From Streptomyces piniterrae (GTDB taxonomy: Bacteria > Actinomycetota > Actinomycetes > Streptomycetales > Streptomycetaceae): a DNA stretch of 64,000 nt. This document shows positions 47,886 through 57,143 of this stretch, in pieces. The stretch is taken from assembly GCF_005048155.1 (NCBI RefSeq), contig NZ_SUMB01000003.1:372001-436000 (forward strand), read 5' to 3'. The notes beneath the pieces are model-generated. The model had not been told where the DNA came from. It searched no databases and saw nothing but the letters and a program-made list of their open reading frames with translations. The stretch's first letter is position 1; each line of letters starts with the position of its first letter. A program made the position numbers and the translations under genes.

Positions 47886-49283
47886 ATGACAACGATGCCG
47901 GGCGGTCCGCGTCGCCCCCTCCCCCGCTTCCCCCGCGACTTCCTGTGGGGCGTCTCCACCTCCGCCCAGCAGATCGAGGGCGCGGTCGACGAGGACGGGC
48001 GCGGGCGCTCCGCCTGGGACGCCTTCACGGCCGAGGCGGGGCGGATCAAGGACGGGTCCGACGCCCGCGTCGCGACCGATCACTATCACCGCTACCGCGA
48101 GGACGTCGCGCTGCTCAAGGAGCTCGGCGTCGGCGCCTACCGCTTCTCGGTGTCCTGGCCGCGGGTCGTCCCCGACGGCAGCGGCCCTGTCAACGCGGCC
48201 GGGCTCGACTTCTACGACCGGCTGGTGGACGAGCTGCTGACGGCGGGCGTCAAGCCGGTGCCGACGCTGTTCCACTGGGACACTCCGCAGCGGCTGGAGG
48301 CCGGCGGCGGCTGGCTCCGACGGGACACCGCCGAGCGCTTCGCGGCGTACGCGGACGCCGTCGCGGCCCGGCTCGGTGACCGCGTCGACCGGTGGATCAC
48401 GCTCAACGAGCCCGCCGAGCTGACGCTGCTGGGCTACGGCCTGGGGCAGCACGCGCCCGGCCGTCACCTGGTCTTCGACGCACTGCCGGCCGCCCACCAC
48501 CAGCTGCTGGGCCACGGCCTGGCCGTCCAGGCGCTCCGCGCCCGCGGCGCGACCGACATCGGCATCGCCAACTCGCACGGCCCGACCTGGCCGGCGTCGG
48601 AGTCCGAGGCCGACACCGGCGCCGCCGACCTCTACGACCTGCTGCTCAACCGGCTGTTCGCGGAGCCGGTCCTGCTCGGCCGCTACCCGGACGAGGAGCT
48701 GGCGGCACTGCTGCCGGGCCCCGTCGCGGAGGACCTGAAGACCATCTCCCAGCCCCTGGACTGGTACGGAGTCAACTACTACCAGCCGACGCTGGTCGGC
48801 GCGCCGGACCCGGCGGCGACCGCCCCCACCGACTTCGGGGGCATCTCCCTCCCGCCCGAACTCCCCTTCTCCCCGCGGGAGATCAAGGGATACCCGCGCA
48901 CCGACTTCGGCTGGCCGGTCGTCCCCGAGGCCCTCACCGAACTCCTGCTGTCCTTCCGCGAGCGGTACGGGGCGAGCCTGCCGCCGATCGTGATCACCGA
49001 GAACGGCTGCTCGTACGAGGGCATCGAGGACCCCGACCGCATCGCCTTCCACGACGCCCACATACGGGCCCTGCACGAGGCGATGTCCGCAGGGGTGGAC
49101 ATCCGCGGCTATTTCGTCTGGTCCCTCATGGACAACTTCGAGTGGGCCGAGGGATACGCACGGCGCTTCGGGCTCGTCCATGTCGACTTCGCGACGCTGA
49201 CCCGTACGCCGAAGTCCTCCTACCACTGGCTCCGGGACGCGCTGCGGGACCAGCACGACCGGCGGGACCGGGCACGGGGATGA
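47886..49283 (+). CDS. GH1 beta-glucosidase
   Basis: 465 residues, no signal peptide, so cytoplasmic. Glycoside hydrolase family 1: N-terminal signature FPRDFLWGVSTSAQQIEGA, acid/base Glu in WITLNEPAE, nucleophile Glu in IVITENGCSYEG, aglycone-site DNFEWAEGYARRFGLVHVDF in parts (SLMDNFEWAEGY). It hydrolyses cellobiose or other beta-glucosides after uptake, releasing glucose. Its stop overlaps the ATG of a sugar-type transporter (ATGA), which probably imports the substrate. Full-length and intact. Confidence 0.95.
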   Translation: MTTMPGGPRRPLPRFPRDFLWGVSTSAQQIEGAVDEDGRGRSAWDAFTAEAGRIKDGSDARVATDHYHRYREDVALLKELGVGAYRFSVSWPRVVPDGSGPVNAAGLDFYDRLVDELLTAGVKPVPTLFHWDTPQRLEAGGGWLRRDTAERFAAYADAVAARLGDRVDRWITLNEPAELTLLGYGLGQHAPGRHLVFDALPAAHHQLLGHGLAVQALRARGATDIGIANSHGPTWPASESEADTGAADLYDLLLNRLFAEPVLLGRYPDEELAALLPGPVAEDLKTISQPLDWYGVNYYQPTLVGAPDPAATAPTDFGGISLPPELPFSPREIKGYPRTDFGWPVVPEALTELLLSFRERYGASLPPIVITENGCSYEGIEDPDRIAFHDAHIRALHEAMSAGVDIRGYFVWSLMDNFEWAEGYARRFGLVHVDFATLTRTPKSSYHWLRDALRDQHDRRDRARG

Positions 49284-50530
49284 GCGCTGGCGCGGCTCCG
49301 CCGGCGCTCGCGGAACCGTCCGAGCGGGTGGGCCGCGGCTGGACCGCGTCACTGTCACTCGCGAACGGCGCGATCTGGGCCGGCTGGTACGGCCCGATCC
49401 AGATCCTGCTCGCCCTCCAGGCAGCCGACGTCGCGCCGCCGGGCACGTCCAAGGAATCCGTACTCGCCTGGGTCACCGGCACCGGCGCCGCGGTGTCGGT
49501 CGTCTCCAACCCCCTCTTCGGGGCCCTCTCCGACCGCACCACGTCCCGCTTCGGGCGCCGTACGCCGTGGATCCTCGCCGGGGTGCTGGGCGGGGCGGCC
49601 GCCCTGACGCTGCTCGCGTCGGCCCGGACCGTCCCGCTGATGATGCTCGGCTGGTGCCTGGTCCAGCTCACCCTCAACGCCGCGTTCGCCGCGATCACCG
49701 CGGCCGTCCCCGACCGGGTCCCACGGCTCCAGCGGGGCACGGTGGGCGGCTGGCTGGGCGCGGCGCAGATCCTCGGCGTGCTCGCCGGTACGGCTCTCGC
49801 CACCCTCGCCGGCGGGGTGACGGCCGGCTACCTCGCCTGCGCCGGGTTCGTGGTCCTGGCCACCCTCCCCTACCTGCTCCGCCACAAGGACCTCGGCCTG
49901 CCGGCCGACCGCCGCCCGCCCTTCACCTGGCGGGGCTTCCTGGCCGGCTTCTGGATCAGCCCGCGCCGCCACCCCGACCTGGGCTGGGCCTGGCTGACCC
50001 GCTTCCTGGTAAACCTCGGCAACGCGCTGGCGCTTCTCTACCTGCTGTACTACCTCCGGGACGCGCTGCACCGTCCCGACCCCGACGGCGGCGTCCTGAC
50101 CCTGACCGCCGTCAACGGCGCCACCCTCCTGGGCACCGTCGTCCTCGGCGGCATCCGGTCCGACCGGGCCGGCCGCCGCAAGCCGTTTGTCCTGTGGGCG
50201 GGAGTGATCATGACGGCGGCCACGGTGCTGCTGGCGGTCTGGCAGACATGGCCGGGAGCGCTGTGCGCCGCGGCGCTGCTCGGCGTCGGCTTCGGCGTCT
50301 TCACGTCCGTCGACTTCGCGCTGATGACGGACGTCCTCCCGGCCGCCGCACACCGCGCCAAGGACCTGGGCATCATCAACATCGCCAACTCCCTGCCCCA
50401 GGTGGCCGCCCCCGCACTGGCCGCCCCCCTCGTGAACCACCTGGGCGGCTACCGGACGCTGTACCTGGTCGCAGCGGGGGTGGGCCTGCTCGGCGCGATC
50501 CTGGTGCGGCGGGTGCGGGGGGTGGCTTAG
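49280..50530 (+). CDS. MFS transporter, probably glycoside uptake
   Basis: 416 residues with about twelve membrane segments. ATGA overlap with the beta-glucosidase gene implies a shared function. Features include NPLFGALSDRTTSRFGRRTPWILAG after segment 2 (motif A of MFS/GPH-type transporters), GWLGAAQILGVLAGTALATLAGG, SDRAGRRKPFVLWAG between the two halves, and IINIANSLPQVAAPALAAPLV. The SDRTTSRFGRRTPWI motif resembles glycoside-pentoside-hexuronide and sucrose-type carriers rather than drug exporters. Import of a beta-glucoside with protons is the likely role. Confidence 0.82.
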   Translation: MSAGAAPPALAEPSERVGRGWTASLSLANGAIWAGWYGPIQILLALQAADVAPPGTSKESVLAWVTGTGAAVSVVSNPLFGALSDRTTSRFGRRTPWILAGVLGGAAALTLLASARTVPLMMLGWCLVQLTLNAAFAAITAAVPDRVPRLQRGTVGGWLGAAQILGVLAGTALATLAGGVTAGYLACAGFVVLATLPYLLRHKDLGLPADRRPPFTWRGFLAGFWISPRRHPDLGWAWLTRFLVNLGNALALLYLLYYLRDALHRPDPDGGVLTLTAVNGATLLGTVVLGGIRSDRAGRRKPFVLWAGVIMTAATVLLAVWQTWPGALCAAALLGVGFGVFTSVDFALMTDVLPAAAHRAKDLGIINIANSLPQVAAPALAAPLVNHLGGYRTLYLVAAGVGLLGAILVRRVRGVA

Positions 50531-50576
50531 GGGGCGGGGCGGCCCGATCGGCGAGGCGAGGTGCGCGAGGTGCGCC

Positions 50577-51515
50577 TCAGAACCCCAGCTTGCGCAACTG
50601 CTTCGGGTCCCGCTGCCAGTCCTTGGCAACCTTGACATGAAGGTCGAGGAAGACAGGAGTCCCCAGCAGTGCCTCGATGTGCTTGCGGGACTTCACGCCG
50701 ACCTCCTTCAGGCGCTTGCCCTTGGGGCCGATGATGATGCCCTTCTGGCTGGGGCGCTCGATGTAGACGTTCGCGTGGATGTCGAGGAGGGGCTTGTCGG
50801 CGGGGCGGTCCTCGCGCGGGAGCATTTCCTCGACGACGACCGCGATGGAGTGCGGCAGCTCGTCGCGTACGCCCTCCAGCGCCGCCTCGCGGATCAGCTC
50901 GGCGACCATGACCTGCTCGGGCTCGTCGGTGAGGTCGCCCTCCGGGTAGAGCGCCGGGCTCTCGGGGAGGAGGGGTACGAGCAGGTCGGCGAGGAGTGAG
51001 ACCTGGGCGTCGCCGACCGCCGAGACGGGGACGATCTCGGCCCATTCGATGCCGAGCTCCTTGCCGAGCTGGTCGATGGCGATCAGCTGCGCGGCCAGCG
51101 TCTTCGAGTCGACCAGGTCGGTCTTGGTGACGATGGCGATCTTGGGGGTCTTCTTGATCCCGGCGAGTTCGGTGGCGATATAGCGGTCGCCGGGGCCGAT
51201 CTTCTGGTCGGCGGGCAGGCAGAAGCCGATGACGTCGACCTCCGCCCAGGTGGTGCGGACCACGTCGTTGAGGCGTTCGCCGAGGAGGGTGCGCGGCTTG
51301 TGGAGGCCGGGGGTGTCGACGAGGACGAGCTGGGCCTCGGGGCGGTGCACGATGCCGCGCACCGTGTGGCGGGTGGTCTGCGGCCGGTTGGAGGTGATCG
51401 CCACCTTCGTGCCGACGAGAGCGTTCGTCAGGGTGGACTTGCCCGCGTTCGGGCGGCCGACGAAGCACGCGAAGCCGGCGCGGTGCGGGGCGGAGGAGTC
51501 TGTACGAACGCTCAT
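50577..51515 (-). CDS. era: GTPase Era
   Basis: 312 residues from the ATG at 51515; an ATG three codons upstream is possible. Era binds 16S rRNA and assists 30S assembly. GTPase motifs: G1 GRPNAGKST, G2 region RPQTTRHTVRG, G3 VDTPGLHKPR, G4 VTKTDLV, G5 VSAVG. The C-terminal KH RNA-binding domain is IIIGPKGKRLKEVGVKSRKHIE. Normal length. It heads the conserved minus-strand block with the deaminase-like protein, CorC-like protein, YbeY and PhoH upstream, an order usual in actinobacteria. Confidence 0.97.
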   Translation of the reverse strand: MSVRTDSSAPHRAGFACFVGRPNAGKSTLTNALVGTKVAITSNRPQTTRHTVRGIVHRPEAQLVLVDTPGLHKPRTLLGERLNDVVRTTWAEVDVIGFCLPADQKIGPGDRYIATELAGIKKTPKIAIVTKTDLVDSKTLAAQLIAIDQLGKELGIEWAEIVPVSAVGDAQVSLLADLLVPLLPESPALYPEGDLTDEPEQVMVAELIREAALEGVRDELPHSIAVVVEEMLPREDRPADKPLLDIHANVYIERPSQKGIIIGPKGKRLKEVGVKSRKHIEALLGTPVFLDLHVKVAKDWQRDPKQLRKLGF

Positions 51516-51611
51516 GGCGCCCATTCTCCCCGATCCCCGGGGACTCTCCGACCACCCGGCCGGCCCACCCGCCCGGCGATCACCGCGCTCGTGCTTCGCC
51601 GAAGGGTGCGG

Positions 51612-51965
51612 TCAGCCCGCCGACACCGTCGTCCGAAGGGTGCCGTCGACGCCCGCCACCAGGACCGGCGTCTCCGGGCCGCCCAGGTCGCGGACGGCGG
51701 CGCGGTCGGCGTCCGCGGCGTGCTCCGCCTCGGTGACCACGGCCGCGGCCTCCAGGGACGTGGCGCCGCTGGCGACGGCCATCGCCACGGCCGTCTGGAG
51801 CGCGCTGAGCTGCAGCGAGTCCAGGGCGACGGTGCCGGCGACGTAGGTGCGTCCGGTCTCGTCGCGTACGGCGGCACCCTCGGGCACGCCGTTACGGGCC
51901 CGCGCCGAGCGCGCGAGCGTGATGATCTTGCGGTCTTCGGGGTCCAGCGGTGCGGCTTCGGTCAT
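51612..51965 (-). CDS. cytidine-deaminase-like protein without zinc ligands
   Basis: 117 residues from the ATG at 51965. The overall layout follows small cytidine deaminases (DPEDRKIITLARSARARNGVPEGAAVRDETGRTYVAG, here cited through IITLARSARARNG and DETGRTYVAGTVAL). However, the catalytic C/H-A-E position reads LQLSALQTAVAMAV and the P-C-x-x-C zinc site reads DADRAAVRDLGG, so no zinc ligand remains. It is therefore likely a non-catalytic relative, although often labelled cytidine deaminase in streptomycetes. It stands between era and a lipoprotein gene, in a position conserved in the genus, so it is probably maintained for another role. Confidence 0.8.
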   Translation of the reverse strand: MTEAAPLDPEDRKIITLARSARARNGVPEGAAVRDETGRTYVAGTVALDSLQLSALQTAVAMAVASGATSLEAAAVVTEAEHAADADRAAVRDLGGPETPVLVAGVDGTLRTTVSAG

Positions 51966-52170
51966 ACCGGCGAGCATATGCGCCACCCCCGGGGCCGTCC
52001 GTGCGGGACCACCCCGCGACCGACCGTACGGCGACGACGTGCGGACGCTGACGAGGGCGGCTGCCCCGCTCCCCTGCGCCGGGGCAACCAGTCCGTCAGC
52101 TCCGCCGCGTCATCGCTGTCGCGTCATCGCGCTGTCGCGTGCTGACGTGACGGCGTGATCACGTCGTGCA

Positions 52171-52623
52171 TCACGTCGAGCCGCTGCAGCTCACCGCGAG
52201 GGAACTGCCGGTGCCCTGCCCGGAATCCTTGTCGACGGACTTCCCGTCGACGAGCATTTCGCAGGTGACCTTCCCCTTCTTGGCGGCGTCGACCGGTCCG
52301 ACCGCGATACTCGGATAGCGGTCCGGGTCCACTTTGTACGTCTTGGACCAGGGCGCCTTGACGTTCTTGATTTCCTCGGTGTGGCCGCTGTCCGGCGTGG
52401 TGCCGCCCAGCGCCAGATCCAGCGGCAGGTTCGAGGTCACCTTGAACTCGACGGAACGCTTGCCGTCGCCCGCCGCGGAACCCCCGCCGCTGCCGCCCTG
52501 GCTCCCCGAACTGCCGGTCTTCTTGCCGCCCTTGGCGCTGCCGGGTTCATCGGAGCCACTGGAGCAGCCGGCCAGCAGGGCCGCCACGGCGACCAGGCCG
52601 ACCGTGGCTTTGAGTGCACGCAT
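52171..52623 (-). CDS. MmpS-like lipoprotein
   Basis: 150 residues. Signal peptide MRALKATVGLVAVAALLAGC with lipobox LLAGC, then a Gly/Ser-rich spacer to about residue 55. The folded part has VEFKVTSNLPLDLALGG, then KAPWSKTYKVDPDRYPSIAVGPV and VTCEMLVDGKSVDKDSG, a small beta-sandwich pattern with a conserved W-S-K-T as in the MmpS family of membrane-anchored accessory proteins. Two cysteines near the end could form a disulfide. Faces the outside of the membrane. No MmpL transporter is nearby, so its partner is unknown. Confidence 0.75.
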   Translation of the reverse strand: MRALKATVGLVAVAALLAGCSSGSDEPGSAKGGKKTGSSGSQGGSGGGSAAGDGKRSVEFKVTSNLPLDLALGGTTPDSGHTEEIKNVKAPWSKTYKVDPDRYPSIAVGPVDAAKKGKVTCEMLVDGKSVDKDSGQGTGSSLAVSCSGST

Positions 52624-52789
52624 TCCGCTTCAACTTCCCTCTCACACGGAACGGTTGGCGCTTTTCGGCAACCGCCCGAGCGATCTTTCCATGGCGTTCG
52701 CGACGGAATCCAGCTTCCCGAATCATGGAATGCAGAACATTTCCAGTGCACTCGGGATCAGGAGGGAATCGAAGGGAAATGCCGAGTAA

Positions 52790-54121
52790 TCAGGGGAGAA
52801 TTCCCGGCTGGTGGGACGTTGAATCACCCGACGAGCGGACCGGCTCGCACAGCACCGTGATGATCTTGTTGCGGCGGCCGGCCGGCGATTCGGCGGTCAG
52901 CCGCAGTGCCTTCAGATCCGGGTCCTGGGCGTGGTCGGAGAGATCGACCTCGGCCGTGGCGCCCGCGATCGGCACCCGCCCGAGGAGCTTGGCGAGCAGT
53001 CCGCCGACCGTCTCCACGTCCTCGTCGTCCAGCTCGGCCAGGCCGTAGAGCTCGCCGAGGTCGCCGATGTCCAGCCGGGCGGTGACCCGGTAGCGGCCGT
53101 CGCCGAGGTCCTCGACGGGCGGCAGCTCCCGGTCGTACTCGTCGGTGATCTCGCCGACGATCTCCTCCAGGATGTCCTCGATGGTGACGATGCCGGCCGT
53201 GCCGCCGTATTCGTCGATGACCACCGCGACATGGTTGCGGTCCTGCTGCATCTCGCGCAGCAGATCACCGGCGTTCTTGGTGTCCGGGACGAAGACCGCG
53301 GGGCGCATCGCCGAGGAGACCAGCTCGGTCTCGGCGTCCCGGCTGATGTGGACCTTGCGGGCGAGGTCCTTGAGGTAGACCACGCCGACGATGTCGTCCT
53401 CGTTCTCGCCGGTCACCGGGATGCGGGAGAAGCCGGAGCGCAGGGCGAGGGTGAGCGCCTGGCGGATGGTCTTGTAGCGCTCGACGGCCACCAGGTCCGT
53501 ACGCGGCACCATCACCTCGCGGACGAGGGTGTCGCCGAGCTGGAAGACGGAGTGCACCATCCGGCGCTCCTCGTCCTCGATCAGCGACTCCTGCTCGGCG
53601 AGGTCGACCAGCGAGCGCAGCTCCGCCTCGGAGGCGAACGGTCCCTTGCGGAAGCCCTTGCCGGGGGTGAGGGCGTTGCCGATGAGGATGAGCAGCTGGG
53701 GGATCGGGCCCATGATGCGGGCCAGCGGCAGCAGGACGTAGGCGGCGGCGGTCGCGGTGTTCAGGGGGTGCTGGCGGCCGATGGTGCGCGGGGAGACACC
53801 GACCGCGACATACGACACCAGCACCATCACGGCGATGGCGACGGTCAGCGCCTGCCAGGTCTCCTCGAAGGAGCGCAGGCAGGCGTACGTGACGAGGACG
53901 CCGGCGGCCATCTCGCAGCCGACCCGCACCAGCAGCGCGACGTTCAGATAGCGGGTGGGGTCGGCGGCGACCGCGGCGAGTTTGGTGCTGCCGCGGCGGC
54001 CGGATCTGACGGCCTCCTCGGCACGGAAGCTCGTCGTACGGGCCAGGCCCGCCTCGGCGCAGGCGGCGAGCCAGGCGATCACGACGAGCAGCACCGCGAC
54101 CGCGATCAGCTGGGTGGTCAT
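52790..54121 (-). CDS. CNNM/CorC-type membrane protein with CBS domains
   Basis: 443 residues. Residues 1-180 are a DUF21 membrane domain with four hydrophobic segments (LIAVAVLLVVIAWLAACAEAG to AAAYVLLPLARIMGPI). Two CBS domains follow (REVMVPRTDLVAVERYKTIRQAL, then FVPDTKNAGDLLREMQQDRNHVAVVIDEYGGTAGIVTIEDIL, cited via HVAVVIDEYGGTAGIVT). A CorC/HlyC domain ends the protein (RYRVTARLDIGDL, DVETVGGLLAKLLGRVP). Such proteins transport or sense magnesium or related ions. It lies 13 bases after ybeY, in the same operon; often misnamed hemolysin. Confidence 0.93.
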   Translation of the reverse strand: MTTQLIAVAVLLVVIAWLAACAEAGLARTTSFRAEEAVRSGRRGSTKLAAVAADPTRYLNVALLVRVGCEMAAGVLVTYACLRSFEETWQALTVAIAVMVLVSYVAVGVSPRTIGRQHPLNTATAAAYVLLPLARIMGPIPQLLILIGNALTPGKGFRKGPFASEAELRSLVDLAEQESLIEDEERRMVHSVFQLGDTLVREVMVPRTDLVAVERYKTIRQALTLALRSGFSRIPVTGENEDDIVGVVYLKDLARKVHISRDAETELVSSAMRPAVFVPDTKNAGDLLREMQQDRNHVAVVIDEYGGTAGIVTIEDILEEIVGEITDEYDRELPPVEDLGDGRYRVTARLDIGDLGELYGLAELDDEDVETVGGLLAKLLGRVPIAGATAEVDLSDHAQDPDLKALRLTAESPAGRRNKIITVLCEPVRSSGDSTSHQPGILP

Positions 54122-54134
54122 CTCGGGCGCCCGG

Positions 54135-54632
54135 TCAGGTCACGGTGGGGGCCGGCGAGGGGCCGGTGAGGCCCTTCTCGGCCCGCCAGCCGTCGATGAT
54201 CGCCGCTTGCAGGCCGAACATCTCGGCCTTCTCGTCCGGCTCCTCGTGGTCGTAGCCGAGGAGGTGCAGCACGCCGTGGACGGTCAGCAGCTGGAGCTCC
54301 TCGTCCATGGAGTGGCCGGTCGGCGCCTCCTCGCCCTGCTTCTTGGCGACCTCGGGACAGAGCACGATGTCACCGAGGAGCCCCTGCGGGGGCTCCTCGT
54401 CGTCCTTGGCCGGCGGGCGCAGTTCGTCCATCGGGAAGGACATGACATCGGTCGGTCCCGGGAGGTCCATCCACTGGATGTGGAGCTGCTCCATGGCCTC
54501 GGCGTCCACGACGATGACGGACAGCTCGGACAGCGGGTGGATACGCATCCGGGCGACGGCGTAGCGGGCGACGTCCAGGACGGCCTGCTCGTCGATGTCC
54601 GTGCCGGACTCGTTGTTGACGTCGATCGACAT
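54135..54632 (-). CDS. ybeY: rRNA maturation endoribonuclease YbeY
   Basis: 165 residues, ATG at 54632. YbeY acts in 16S rRNA 3'-end processing and ribosome quality control. The zinc site is [16 protein letters not shown] (three His, H-x3-H-x5-H), preceded by [13 protein letters not shown] and [14 protein letters not shown], all family hallmarks. It follows phoH by 81 bases on the same strand, and precedes the CorC-like gene by 13 bases, the standard phoH-ybeY-corC order. Confidence 0.96.
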   Translation of the reverse strand: MSIDVNNESGTDIDEQAVLDVARYAVARMRIHPLSELSVIVVDAEAMEQLHIQWMDLPGPTDVMSFPMDELRPPAKDDEEPPQGLLGDIVLCPEVAKKQGEEAPTGHSMDEELQLLTVHGVLHLLGYDHEEPDEKAEMFGLQAAIIDGWRAEKGLTGPSPAPTVT

Positions 54633-54713
54633 GGGGGCGGTTACTTCTCGCTTCTTGGTGCTGGACGGACCGTACGGAACGGACCGTGCGGGGCGGGCCG
54701 ACGCCCTCCCGGC

Positions 54714-55718
<1,005 letters not shown>

Positions 55719-55911
55719 GGGCCGGCTCTGTGGCCTGCTCAACCCCTATCCTTTGCTCATTTCAGGTGCCTGCGGCTCGACTCCTGGGATACCCAGACTA
55801 CGACGGTGCACTGACAAGCCAGAAGGCTTTTCCGACGACCGGACGCGGGCCGCCGGGCACGGCTACGCACACCGCGACGGCCGGTCACCGCCTGCCACCG
55901 CCCGGCGCCGG

Positions 55912-57078
55912 TCAGGCGGGCCGGCGGAAGCCGATCGTCGGGACGGCGCGGGCCAGCGGCGACGGCCGGTACGCAGCTGGCAGCACCGCGTCGAGGAACC
56001 CGTACTGGCGGCGCAGCCCGTCCGCCGCCGCGTCGCACATCCGGACCCGCTGCCACCAGGCGGCGATCTCCGCCCAGCCGGGCGCGGACAGCGAACCGCC
56101 GAATTCCTGCACCGACAGGGCGGCGCTGAGCCCGGCGAAGGACAGCCGCTCGGCGAGCGGCCAGCCGGCCAGGGTGCCGGTGACGAACCCGGCGACGAAC
56201 ACGTCCCCGGCGCCGGTCGGGTCCAGCGCCTCCACGGCGATGGCGGGCACCTCCGCCGTCTCCCCGGTCCGCCCGTCCACCGCGCAGGCGCCGTCCACGC
56301 CCATGGTGACCACCGCGAGCGGGACCCGTTCGGCGAGCTTGCGGGCGGCCGCGCGCGGGCTGTCCGTGCGGGTGTAGCGCATCGCCTCCTCGGCGTTCGG
56401 CAGGAACGCCTCGCAGTGCTCCAGGTCGGCGAGGTCGGCCGGGTCCCAGCGGCCGCTGTCGTCCCAGCCGACATCGGCGAAGATGCGGCTGCCCCGGCCG
56501 GCCGCGCAGCCCAGCCAGCCCTCCCGCCGGCCCGGTACGAGCGAGGCGACGCAGGCGCGGGACGGCGGCGGGCAGCCCGGCGCGTGCTTGCCGTCGAAGG
56601 CGGAGTCGGGCGGCGGCGCCTCGTGGCCGTGCGAGACCATCGTGCGTTCGCCCTCGTAGGCCATGGAGACGGTGACCGGGGAGTGCCAGCCGGGGACCGT
56701 GCGGGACAGCGCCAGGTCGATGCCCTCGCCCTGTTCCAGCGCCTCCCAGCAGTACTCGCCGTATTTGTCGTCGCCGAACGCGGCGGCCAGTGAGGTGCGC
56801 AGACCGAGCCGGGCCAGCGCGGTGGCCATGTTGGCGACGCCGCCGGGGCTGGAACCCATGCCGCGGGCCCAGGACTCGGTGCCGCGTACCGGGGCGGAGT
56901 CCAGGCCGGTGAAGATGATGTCGAGGAAGACCGTGCCGGTGAGATAGACGTCGGTGCGCGGGTCGCCCTCCGCGCGCACCGCGGCCAGCGGGTCGAGCCC
57001 CGCCGGCACGGCACCCGTATGCGCGGGTGCGGGGACAGCCTGGCCGTCTGCCGGGACACCGCGTGGACCACTGCTCAC
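55912..57078 (-). CDS. PfkB-family carbohydrate kinase
   Basis: 388 residues from a GTG at 57078 with GAGAGGGG upstream. The ribokinase-like fold is seen in YLTGTVFLDIIFTGL, SSPGGVANMATALARLGLRT (first PfkB signature), FADVGWDD, AFLPNAEEAMRY and the ATP/catalytic motif ALDPTGAGDVFVAGFVTGTL with the catalytic Asp in GAGD. The N-terminal 40 residues are Pro/Ala-rich and not conserved. It phosphorylates a sugar or nucleoside. It is divergent, with 65 bases between starts, from a GH4 glycosidase that uses phosphorylated or free glycosides, which suggests that the two act on one substrate. Confidence 0.9.
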   Translation of the reverse strand: MSSGPRGVPADGQAVPAPAHTGAVPAGLDPLAAVRAEGDPRTDVYLTGTVFLDIIFTGLDSAPVRGTESWARGMGSSPGGVANMATALARLGLRTSLAAAFGDDKYGEYCWEALEQGEGIDLALSRTVPGWHSPVTVSMAYEGERTMVSHGHEAPPPDSAFDGKHAPGCPPPSRACVASLVPGRREGWLGCAAGRGSRIFADVGWDDSGRWDPADLADLEHCEAFLPNAEEAMRYTRTDSPRAAARKLAERVPLAVVTMGVDGACAVDGRTGETAEVPAIAVEALDPTGAGDVFVAGFVTGTLAGWPLAERLSFAGLSAALSVQEFGGSLSAPGWAEIAAWWQRVRMCDAAADGLRRQYGFLDAVLPAAYRPSPLARAVPTIGFRRPA

Positions 57079-57143
57079 CGTGCTCGCCCCTCTCGTTCAG
57101 CGGGTGCCGCCAGTGTGCCTGATGCTGAGGTACGTTCCGCCCC

